From contig WRKD01000156.1 of NCBI GenBank assembly GCA_009778255.1, positions 1 through 10,280 on the forward strand: DNA of 10,280 nucleotides. The letters run 5' to 3'. This document shows positions 1 to 6,172 of the stretch, in pieces. Below the pieces are notes generated by a model that worked only from the letters and a program-made list of their open reading frames with translations, ran no database searches and was not told where the DNA came from. Each line of letters starts with the position of its first letter. Positions within the stretch are counted from its first letter, which is position 1. This stretch comes from Bacillota bacterium. GTDB lineage: Bacteria > Bacillota > Dehalobacteriia > UBA4068. Made by a program: the position numbers and the translations under genes.

Positions 1-87
1 GGGATTGCGGCGCGAAGGCCGCAATGACGAGAAAATGATAGTTGCGCTAATTTGGCAGAGTTGTAAAGCTAGTTTTTAGAGGCGCCC
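1..87 (+). repeat. Composite dispersed repeat, copy A (palindrome plus GGCGCC box)
   Basis: The left part is a palindrome: ATTGCGGC (4-11) pairs with GCCGCAAT (18-25) around a 6-nt loop. About 45 nt later comes the box TTTAGAGGCGCC (75-86). The same order, palindrome then box, occurs in reverse orientation at 10124-10221, so this is one dispersed element with two inverted copies in the window. The inner stem pair is C-G here and A-T in the other copy, so pairing is kept although bases differ. Intergenic palindromic repeats of this general look are common in bacterial genomes, but I cannot name the family. The left boundary may lie outside the window. Confidence 0.6.
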
Positions 88-424
88 TAGAGCTATAGTT
101 CATTTTTCATATGGCGGTACTGTTCAGTAAATGTTTCAAGTGCAACATTCGCACTTTCACTGACGCCCTGCGGGCATCTTCCCCTCTCGTAAACGAGTGG
201 GGCAAGCCAACGTTGGTGATATACTCACCCTTCTCGTACCCTTCGCTTGCGAGGCTTTAGCTGGCTTTTGCTTCGCAAAATCGCAGCTTCTGCACGTAGG
301 TAAAGCTCAAAATCTATGATTTTGGCTTTACCTCTGGGGGAAAGCCGTGGTGTTTTCTGGCCTCTTTCCTCTGGCTTCTGGCCTCTGTATCCGTAGACGG
401 CTGGGGGAAAAGCTGGGAGGCTTT
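88..424. other. Gene-free, hairpin-rich region downstream of the LRR gene
   Basis: I see no convincing complete gene here. The stretch is dense in short inverted repeats: AAGTGC/GCACTT (138-143/151-156), GCCC/GGGC (165-168/172-175), CCCC-T-CTCGT/ACGAG-T-GGGG (181-202), TTTTGC/GCAAAA (266-271/275-280), GCAG/CTGC (283-286/290-293) and a long one at 299-332. Two minus-strand frames stay open for over 40 codons between roughly 250 and 100 without a start codon or ribosome binding site, which could be remains of a decayed gene or part of a dispersed repeat. At about 355-390 there is low-complexity sequence made of variants of CTCTGGCTTCTGGCCTCTG. Similar wording recurs at about 2394-2418. Confidence 0.45.
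299..332. other. Long stem-loop downstream of the LRR gene
   Basis: GGTAAAGCTCAAAATC (299-314) pairs with GATTTTGGCTTTACC (318-332) with one bulged base and a 3-nt loop. It lies about 95 nt beyond the LRR stop codon on the minus strand and could help end that transcript. However, no run of T follows the stem on the minus strand, so it is not a standard intrinsic terminator. Confidence 0.5.
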
Positions 425-2343
425 TCAATTCTGCGGCTCAAATTGAAACTCTACGGTCACGCTTTTGTCTAAGCCAATCACCGCCGCTTCACTGGCAATT
501 TTGTTGTAAGTGCAGTCAAGCTTTTCCAGGTTAGTGTTTTTACTTACATCCAATACTGTTAGTTGATTATTGTAACACCCAAGCCTTTCCAGATTGATGT
601 TTTTGCTTATATCCAATGCTGTCAATTGATTGCCATCGCAGGCAAGCCATTCCAGATTGATGTTTTTACTTACATCCAGTACTCTCAGTTGATTTCTGGA
701 GCAGTCAAGCCATTCCAGATTGATGTTTTTGCTCACATCCAATGCTGTCAATTGATTCCCACTGCACCAAAATGTTTCAAGATGGATGTTTGTTCTTACG
801 TCCAATTCAGTAAGTTGATTCTCTCTGCAGTCAAGCAATTCCAGACTGATGTTTTTACTTACATCCAATGCTGTCAGTTGATTAGCTCTACAGTAAAGCC
901 TTTCCAGGTTGATGTTTTTACTTACATCCAATGCTCTCAGTTGATTTTCGTTACAGTAAAGCCTTTCCAGGTTAATGTTTTTACTTACATCCAATGCTCT
1001 CAGTTGATTATCGCTACAGTAAAGCCCTTCTAGGTTAATGTTTTTACTTACATCCAATGCTCTAAGTTGATTACCGTAGCAATCAAGCGATTCCAGATTG
1101 ATGTTTTTTCTTATATCCAATACTATTAGTTGATTATCGAAGCACCAAAGCGATTCCAGACTGATGTTTTTACTTACATCCAATGCTGTTAGTCGATTAC
1201 CGTAGAATAAAAGCGATTCCAGACTGATGTTTTTACTTACATCCAATGCTGTTAGCTGATTTTTGGAGCAGGAAAGCGATTTCAGACTGATGTTTTACTT
1301 ACATCCAAATCTGTAAGTTGATTACCATCACAGTCAAGCGATTCCAGATTGATGTTTTTGCTTATATCCAATGCTGTCAATTGACTTCCTATGCAGTCAA
1401 GCCTTTTCAGGTTAATATTGTTGCTTGTATCCAATGCTGTCAATTGATTATATACACAGCCAAGAAATTCCAGATTAATGTTTGTTCTTACGTCTAATTC
1501 AGTAAGTTGATTCTCTCTGCAGTCAAGTTGTTTCAGATTGATATTTTTGCTTACATCAAATACTGTCAGTTGATTTTTGGAGCAGGAAAGCGAGTTCAGA
1601 TTGATGTTTTTGCTTACATCCAAATCTGTAAGTTGATTATAGTTGCAGTTAAGTACTGTGAGCGCCGAGAAAAACTCTATACCTTGCAAGCTGGCAATAT
1701 CCATTTCGGACAAATCCAGCTCCCTAACCATCGCGATCTCATCTGCCGAAAGCACGCCGTCTTGGTTTTTGTCTATCTCAGGCCCTGCCACGATAGAGCG
1801 GAAAATAGGATCGGAGAAGTTGGTTTCGTTGATGGCTATGCTCTCGTAGGTGTAGCCTGTAGAGGTGTCTATGGTTATGACCCTGGCGGTATCATCCCAT
1901 CCTACGCCAAAATCTAAAGCCTGCCCGATATCCCGCAGCTTAAAATAGTTGTTGCCGCCGATATTGTAGGCGGTAAACTTTACTTCCCTGCCATCCAGAA
2001 ATATTTTAGATGTAGTGGGCAGGGCCTCTTTTTCCCCGCTGCCCTTGCCCTGCATTTCCCCGCCCACCGTTGTATAGGGCTGCCCGCTGGTGAGGCTAAT
2101 GGCGTTTTGCGCACTATCCCAGCCTACTTCAAACTGTTTTGGTGAACCGGAAATGGTATAGGCCAGATCACGCAGTTTGAAATAGTTGTTGCCAGCGATG
2201 TTGTAGGCGTCGAAGGCGATGTTTTTGCCGTCTACCAGTACGCTAGCGGTGGTGGGCGCGGCGGTGGTTGTGTCGGTGGCGGAAGCGGCTGCCGATAGGC
2301 AGAGTATGATAAGGGCGATTAAAAAGATAATGTCTTTTCTCAT
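425..2343 (-). pseudogene. Secreted stalk/EF-hand/leucine-rich-repeat surface protein, frameshifted
   Basis: Read minus strand, this is one gene split by a one-base deletion at 1293-1296. A run of four T replaces the five seen in almost every other repeat unit, so the upstream part ends prematurely in DVSKTSV. Restoring one base joins both parts into 639 codons plus stop. Start ATG at 2343 is chosen because GGAG lies 9 nt upstream and it opens a signal peptide (MRKDIIFLIALIILCLSAAASA). An upstream ATG exists only because the parS site happens to be open in this frame. Domains: two copper-amine-oxidase-like stalk repeats (about residues 33-90 and 112-160, each with Y-N-I-x-G-N-N-Y-F-K-L-R-D), an EF-hand/dockerin-like loop DKNQDGVLSADE (about 191-202), then about 18 LRR units of 21 residues. 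No LPXTG or C-terminal membrane segment is visible. Probably a cell-surface or secreted binding protein; ligand unknown. The break could be real decay, a phase-variable state, or a sequencing error. Confidence 0.8.
518..1650 (-). repeat. 63-bp tandem repeat array coding 21-residue LRR units (about 18)
   Basis: Each unit encodes a variant of x-C-x-x-N-Q-L-T-A-L-D-V-S-K-N-I-N-L-E-x-L. The period is 63 bp on the nucleotide level. Larger blocks were copied: units 1-2 (about 1545-1650) resemble units 6-7 (about 1235-1335), and unit 3 (DCRENQLTELDVRTN) recurs as unit 14, with CTCTCTGCAG at 1513 and 821. Those offsets, 314 and 692 bp, equal 5x63 and 11x63 minus one, which independently marks the lost base between them. 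The last unit runs into NKIASEAAVIGLDKSV, a likely C-terminal cap. Confidence 0.9.
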
Positions 2344-2365
2344 TTCGATTATCTCCTCATTCGTA

Positions 2366-2381
2366 TGTTTCACGTGAAACA
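2366..2381. other. parS centromere site (perfect consensus)
   Basis: TGTTTCACGTGAAACA matches the Bacillus-type parS consensus TGTTNCACGTGAAACA at all positions and is a perfect palindrome, with symmetry extending 3 more bases on each side (2363-2384). ParB/Spo0J binds such sites and loads there as a CTP-dependent sliding clamp. The site lies 22 nt upstream of the LRR start codon, just before its ribosome binding site, and about 3.8 kb from parB. Confidence 0.9.
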
Positions 2382-2462
2382 TACAGATCATCTGTTCTCT
2401 GCCCTCTGCCTTCTATTTCGCAGACTCCTAGAAGAAGGGCAATGCCGCAGCATCATTAGAAT

Positions 2463-2777
2463 TTATCCTATTTCTATACGCGAGGTTTTTACCGGCTCGC
2501 CGTGGGCAGGGCATACCCAGTTAAATTTCAAGTTGTTCATGGCATGGGCAGAGTCGATTAACTGCCGCATATCCCAGGCCAAACGTTTATATGATTTATG
2601 CAGTACGCCATCTCTTGAGATAAGCAAATCTCCCACAAACAATACTTCTTCAAACATAAAACAGCTGTGTCCCAGAGTATGCCCTGGCGAGGGAATTATT
2701 TGGAGGCTTTCTATCTCATTTTGTGGAAAAGTATGCAAATGTTATGGAGGCGAGACAGTATCTGTGATACATATCCT
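2463..2777 (-). pseudogene. Decayed paralogue of the MBL-fold hydrolase (internal deletion)
   Basis: The codons from 2738 down to 2463 read as the C-terminal 91 residues of an MBL-fold protein, including PGHTLGHSCFMFEEVLFVGD and WVCPAHGEPV. By eye, about two thirds of residues match the intact copy at 5490-6104 from PGHT to HGEPV. Upstream in the same frame comes a TAA (2742-2744), and just before it the codons read ITDTVS, matching the N-terminal ITDSVY of the intact copy. So the 5' tip remains and about 110 codons, including the H-x-D-x-D-H metal motif, are gone. No good start codon or ribosome binding site precedes the surviving 3' part (a TTG at 2736-2738 is the first possible start). The 5' remnant abuts the stop codon of the WG-repeat gene. 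It is unlikely to make an active enzyme. Confidence 0.75.
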
Positions 2778-2782
2778 GAATA

Positions 2783-4459
2783 TCATTTATTTTCTTTGTT
2801 TTTCCGCTTGACAAAATATAAAGCAATTATTACACCAATAATAATAAAGACGAGAATTAACCCAATAATAACTGGTCTGTTGTTAACTTTTTCATCTTGT
2901 TTATCTGGTTTTATACTTTCTGGCTCATCGAATATTTGTGTTGAGGAAATCGTATTATCTACAGCTGAGCTTGACTCATCCTCATCTATTTTTTGGTTTT
3001 CTTTTTCCATAGCAACAGTTGCAATGTATTCAGCCACTGTGGGATATTGCGCGGGATCATCAATATCAGCAGATTGTGTATCTGCAATTATCCCCCAGGA
3101 ATCTTCTAATTTAGCCCAAGAATAACCATTCGAAAACCCTAAAAGATAGTTTAATACCCAGTCATTATAATCAAGAGCTACAGGTGTAATAAGTTTACCG
3201 TTAATATCTACAAAGCCATATTTTTTATCTTTAACTACCATGGCATAGCCTTCATTAAACGGAAAAACAAGATCATAATCTATGGAAACTACCACTTTCC
3301 CTTCAGTATCAATAAAACCATATTTTCCATCTAGTATCACCATAGATAAACCATGCGCAAAATCAGATACATATTCGTAAAGTGAGTCTACAACAATATC
3401 GCCTTTAATATTAATAAATCCCCAGTGATTATATTGGCAGAAAGCAGCCAACCCTTCACTAAAACTTCTTATTAAATCAAACTCCAATGGAATAACAAAG
3501 ATCCCTTTTAGATCTGTATAACCGCTTTGACCTGATTGGCTGACCCAAACCAAGCCATTGTCTAAAACAGCAGCCATTTCAAATTCAACTGGTAAAATAA
3601 CTTTGTTATTCTTGTCTAATAAGCCGCAACTATCAAACATCCGAACCCAAGCTAATCCTTGACGATACCCTCCGCCTTCTTCGTACATAACGCCATCATA
3701 TTTTAAAGGAATAATAACTTTACCGTTTTTGTCAATATAGCCACAATGCCCGTCTTTTTCAACCCCCGCCAAGCCTTCTTGAAAATCCCAAGCAAAACCA
3801 TAATCGCAATTAATGACAAGGCGGCCTTTATTATTTACATAACCCCATTTTCCATCTATTTCAACTTTAGCCATTCCTTCATGGAAGCCCCCGCCCCAAC
3901 TGTCAAATAAAGCATCGTAAATAAAGGGAATTATTATCTGACCAGACCTATCAATATATCCCCATTTTCCTTCTTTCCCTGCCATAGCCAGATCTTCATT
4001 ATACTCGGATAAATAATCGAAATCGAAAGGTATTATAATATTATCTAATTTATCAATATAACCAAATTGTCCATTTTTATTAACTAAAGCCCTTCCATCA
4101 ACGAATTGTAAATAGGCTAAATTATCATTATGATAAACAGCATTATATTTCAAGGGAATTACAATATTGCCTTGCATATCTATAAAACCCCATTTTTCAT
4201 CTTTTGCTACTGCCGCTAATCCTTCGCTAAAACTCCAGATAGCATCATATTCAATTGGCAATACCATATTACCCAGGCTATCCACCAAGCCATACTTATT
4301 GTCTTTTGCCACTCTAGCAAGACCATCTTCAAAATCATATACAGCATCAAATTTTAAACTGGGCGGAACTATAACTAAAATATCTTCTGCCAGAGCTTGA
4401 TGAGGACAAGCTAATGCTATAAAAAGCATTATAAACAAGCAAAACGCGGTTTTTTTCAT
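2783..4459 (-). CDS. Secreted, membrane-anchored WG-repeat protein
   Basis: A 558-residue protein. Start ATG at 4459 is preferred over an ATG 21 nt upstream because a perfect AGGAGG (4468-4473) lies 8 nt before it and it opens a signal peptide, MKKTAFCLFIMLFIALA...QALA, likely cut before ED. Residues about 35-450 are 11 to 12 repeats of roughly 34-39 residues of the WG (KWG) type, with the pattern Y/F-D-x(5)F-x-E-G-L-A-x-V-x-K-D-x-K-W/Y-G-F-I-D-x-x-G-x-I-V-I-P. A charged, Ser-rich linker follows, then a transmembrane helix (about residues 529-549, PVIIGLILVFIIIGVIIALY) and a Lys-rich cytoplasmic tail KRKNKENK. The repeats should thus sit outside the cell, tethered to the membrane. WG repeats are thought to mediate binding; no ligand is suggested by the sequence. 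Its start lies 23 nt after the DegV-family stop codon, so the two are probably co-transcribed. Confidence 0.85.
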   Translation of the reverse strand: MKKTAFCLFIMLFIALACPHQALAEDILVIVPPSLKFDAVYDFEDGLARVAKDNKYGLVDSLGNMVLPIEYDAIWSFSEGLAAVAKDEKWGFIDMQGNIVIPLKYNAVYHNDNLAYLQFVDGRALVNKNGQFGYIDKLDNIIIPFDFDYLSEYNEDLAMAGKEGKWGYIDRSGQIIIPFIYDALFDSWGGGFHEGMAKVEIDGKWGYVNNKGRLVINCDYGFAWDFQEGLAGVEKDGHCGYIDKNGKVIIPLKYDGVMYEEGGGYRQGLAWVRMFDSCGLLDKNNKVILPVEFEMAAVLDNGLVWVSQSGQSGYTDLKGIFVIPLEFDLIRSFSEGLAAFCQYNHWGFINIKGDIVVDSLYEYVSDFAHGLSMVILDGKYGFIDTEGKVVVSIDYDLVFPFNEGYAMVVKDKKYGFVDINGKLITPVALDYNDWVLNYLLGFSNGYSWAKLEDSWGIIADTQSADIDDPAQYPTVAEYIATVAMEKENQKIDEDESSSAVDNTISSTQIFDEPESIKPDKQDEKVNNRPVIIGLILVFIIIGVIIALYFVKRKNKENK

Positions 4460-4467
4460 TTTTATTT

Positions 4468-4473
4468 CCTCCT
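4468..4473 (-). promoter_or_regulatory. Perfect AGGAGG ribosome binding site of the WG-repeat gene
   Basis: CCTCCT on the plus strand gives AGGAGG on the minus strand, 8 nt before ATG 4459. It lies inside the reading frame opened by the further-upstream ATG (4480), which argues that 4459 is the true start. Confidence 0.85.
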
Positions 4474-4482
4474 GCCTCATAA

Positions 4483-5343
4483 TTAAGTATTAACAATCTC
4501 TTTGAATACTCCTATGCCTACTAAACCCGGGCCAGTATGAACTGCCATAGATGGGCTTATTTGTTCTTCAATAATTAATTTTGCATGAGGCAAGAGAGAG
4601 CATACCCGCTCTTTTACTAGTGCTGCTTCTGTTGCTGCAGCACCATGCATAATAGCAAGTTGAACCGGTGCTTTCGCTGCAAAATGTGCGGCACATTCGC
4701 TAAGGCGCTGTAAGGCTTGTTTATAGCCTGCAACTTTAGCTTCTGTAGTATAAATACCTTCAAAATCGCAAGTTATTATCGGTTTAATTCTTAAAGCATT
4801 ACCTAAAAGAGCAGAAACATGACCTATTCTTCCGCCTTGTTTTAAATATTCTAAAGTTTTTAAACAGAAAAAAACTTTACTATTATGCACTTCTTTAATG
4901 AGTCTTTCCTTTAAATGAGGCCAAGACATTCCTTGTGCTAAATACTCTGCTGCATTTAAAGCCAGCATACCTGCACCAATAGATATATTGCACGAGTCTA
5001 TCACTTCTATTTCTAAATTCGCATGTCTTTTGGCATGTAAGCGAAGCATATTGCAAGTGCCAGAAAGGCGACTGGAAATGCTTACAGCCAATATTTTTGT
5101 GTATCCTTCTTTGCTTATTCTTAACAGCATTTTTTCAACTTCTTCACCACTTGGAAAGCTTGTTTTAGGAATTTCTTGCTCCATTAACCGGTAAAGATCG
5201 TATGTGCTTATGGTATCATCTCGATATATAGCACTTTTAAACATCAATGAGAAAGGAAGTTTAAATATTTTATGCTTTTTACATATTTCTTCCGGTAAAT
5301 CGCAACCACTATCTACTAGAATAGCTACATTGTTTTTTGTCAT
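4483..5343 (-). CDS. DegV-family fatty-acid-binding protein
   Basis: A 286-residue protein, the usual DegV length. Family hallmarks are visible in order: N-terminal VAILVDSGCDLP (6-17), TSFPS (61-65, corresponding to the usual T-S-Q-P-S), the SISSRLSGT loop (88-96), LEYLKQGGRIG (164-174) and near the end VHTGPGLVGIG (268-278). DegV proteins bind a fatty acid between two domains; homologues called FakB present it to a fatty-acid kinase (FakA) that makes acyl-phosphate for phospholipid synthesis. No FakA is in this window, so that role is inferred from family only. GGAG lies 7 nt before ATG 5343. The WG-repeat gene follows after 23 nt, suggesting one transcript. A TATAAT-like sequence at 5448-5453 may be its promoter. 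Confidence 0.92.
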   Translation of the reverse strand: MTKNNVAILVDSGCDLPEEICKKHKIFKLPFSLMFKSAIYRDDTISTYDLYRLMEQEIPKTSFPSGEEVEKMLLRISKEGYTKILAVSISSRLSGTCNMLRLHAKRHANLEIEVIDSCNISIGAGMLALNAAEYLAQGMSWPHLKERLIKEVHNSKVFFCLKTLEYLKQGGRIGHVSALLGNALRIKPIITCDFEGIYTTEAKVAGYKQALQRLSECAAHFAAKAPVQLAIMHGAAATEAALVKERVCSLLPHAKLIIEEQISPSMAVHTGPGLVGIGVFKEIVNT

Positions 5344-5447
5344 TGTTTATCTCCATTTTTTTATTGTTGAGACGTTAAAAGGCGTTTCATGAACTATGGA
5401 TATTAATTGTCTTTGCCTTTTCCCGGCTAAATATAATAGCTATATTA

Positions 5448-5453
5448 ATTATA
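5448..5453 (-). promoter_or_regulatory. Possible -10 element for the DegV/WG transcript
   Basis: The minus strand reads TATAAT here. A -35 element would fall at about 5471-5476, inside the parS-like palindrome, but that stretch does not resemble TTGACA. The predicted leader would be close to 100 nt and contains AAAAGGC/GCCTTTT arms able to pair. This is a weak call based mainly on the hexamer in an AT-rich gap. Confidence 0.25.
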
Positions 5454-5466
5454 AGAACACATCAGA

Positions 5467-5482
5467 TGTTTCACATGAAACA
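5467..5482. other. parS-like site (one mismatch)
   Basis: TGTTTCACATGAAACA differs from the parS consensus only at the central CG, which is CA here. Apart from the central pair, symmetry spans 22 bp (5464-5485). It lies 7 bp past the stop codon of the MBL gene and about 700 bp from the parB stop. Degenerate parS sites with single changes occur in other Firmicutes; ParB affinity here is likely but not certain. Confidence 0.7.
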
Positions 5483-5489
5483 TCTATTT

Positions 5490-6104
5490 TTATATATTGA
5501 TTAGAGAAATGTGTACAGGTTCTCCATGTGCAGGGCATACCCAAGAGAAATGTAGTTTGTTCATAGCTTGGATAGAATTATTAACCTTCTTCATGTCCCA
5601 GGTCATAAGTGGATAAGATTTATTTAGTACGCCTTTATTTGAATTTAATAAATCTCCAACAAAAAGAACATCTTCAAATAAAAAGCAGGTGTGGCCAGGG
5701 GTATGCCCCGGTGTTGAGAATATCTGTATATCTGCAAGTGCGAATTGCGGTAAATGCTTTATGTGCACAGGAATTTTTGGCTTAATAAAGGAAGAGAGAA
5801 TTCTTTTAACGCCTTCTCTTTTTTTAGTGCCAAGCATATAGGGTAAATCTTCGTTAGATAAATAAACATCGCAATGATATTTTTCCTGTAATAGCGCAGC
5901 ATTACCAATATGATCTATATCATGGTGGGTTAAGAGGATTTGCTTTACCTGCGTAAACTGATTGGCTGTTAGCTCCAATATAATTCTGTTTGCCCGTCCT
6001 GGCATTGATGAATCGATTATAGTGATGCCTTCTTCATGACGTATAGCATATGCGAAAGAGCCTTTGGTAGCTTCAATCAAATAAACACTGTCAGTAATAA
6101 ACAT
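5490..6104 (-). CDS. Metallo-beta-lactamase-fold hydrolase
   Basis: A 204-residue single-domain MBL-fold protein, probably a cytoplasmic metal-dependent hydrolase. Visible motifs, numbered from the chosen start: LLTHHDIDHIG (57-67, an H-x-D-x-D-H variant of the usual H-x-H-x-D-H), STPGHTPGHTCF (130-141), VGD (149-151) and the final CPAHGEP (190-196). These supply metal ligands in the glyoxalase II/MBL superfamily. Small members with these motifs include hydroxyacylglutathione hydrolase-like and lactonase-like enzymes; the substrate cannot be told. ATG at 6104 is preferred because AAGGGTG lies 6 nt upstream; a GTG at 6113 would extend it by three residues but has poor spacing. It follows parB by 68 nt with no terminator seen, so it may be read from the parAB transcript. 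A decayed paralogue lies at 2463-2777. Confidence 0.85.
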   Translation of the reverse strand: MFITDSVYLIEATKGSFAYAIRHEEGITIIDSSMPGRANRIILELTANQFTQVKQILLTHHDIDHIGNAALLQEKYHCDVYLSNEDLPYMLGTKKREGVKRILSSFIKPKIPVHIKHLPQFALADIQIFSTPGHTPGHTCFLFEDVLFVGDLLNSNKGVLNKSYPLMTWDMKKVNNSIQAMNKLHFSWVCPAHGEPVHISLINI

Positions 6105-6160
6105 ATATTTCACCCTTATTAAATAATATACTAATTTCTCAGGATACAGATAAGCGGGTA

Positions 6161-6172
6161 TTTAGAGGCGCC
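6161..6172 (+). repeat. Solo TTTAGAGGCGCC box next to the parB stop codon
   Basis: This 12-mer is identical to positions 75-86 and similar to the box in the right-end repeat. It ends immediately before the parB stop codon (6173-6175). No palindrome of the ATTGCGG type is nearby, so it is either a fragment of the composite repeat or a chance match. Confidence 0.3.

Noticed and set aside
225..428. Minus-strand 67-codon frame starting MKSLPAFPP
   Set aside because: Low-complexity and hairpin sequence with no ribosome binding site; composition is unlike the neighbouring genes.
563..1033. Plus-strand open frame of 156 codons with repeated PFQIDVFTYIQ
   Set aside because: It is the antisense shadow of the 63-bp LRR array; any frame of a repeat whose unit is a multiple of three tends to stay open, and the minus frame has the LRR consensus.
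2344..2391. Upstream start of the LRR protein (MICMFHVKH...)
   Set aside because: It translates the parS site; the ATG at 2343 has the ribosome binding site and begins a normal signal peptide.
2365..3125. Plus-strand frames of about 150 codons over the parS/MBL remnant/WG 3' region
   Set aside because: They lie antisense to recognisable MBL and WG coding sequence and lack family features.
5464..5498. Intrinsic terminator (palindrome followed by ATTTTTATATA)
   Set aside because: The T-rich tail follows on the plus strand, but both neighbouring genes are on the minus strand; the palindrome is better explained as parS-like.
5603..5615. DnaA box-like AGTGGATAA
   Set aside because: Single imperfect site inside the MBL coding sequence with no cluster; not evidence for an origin.
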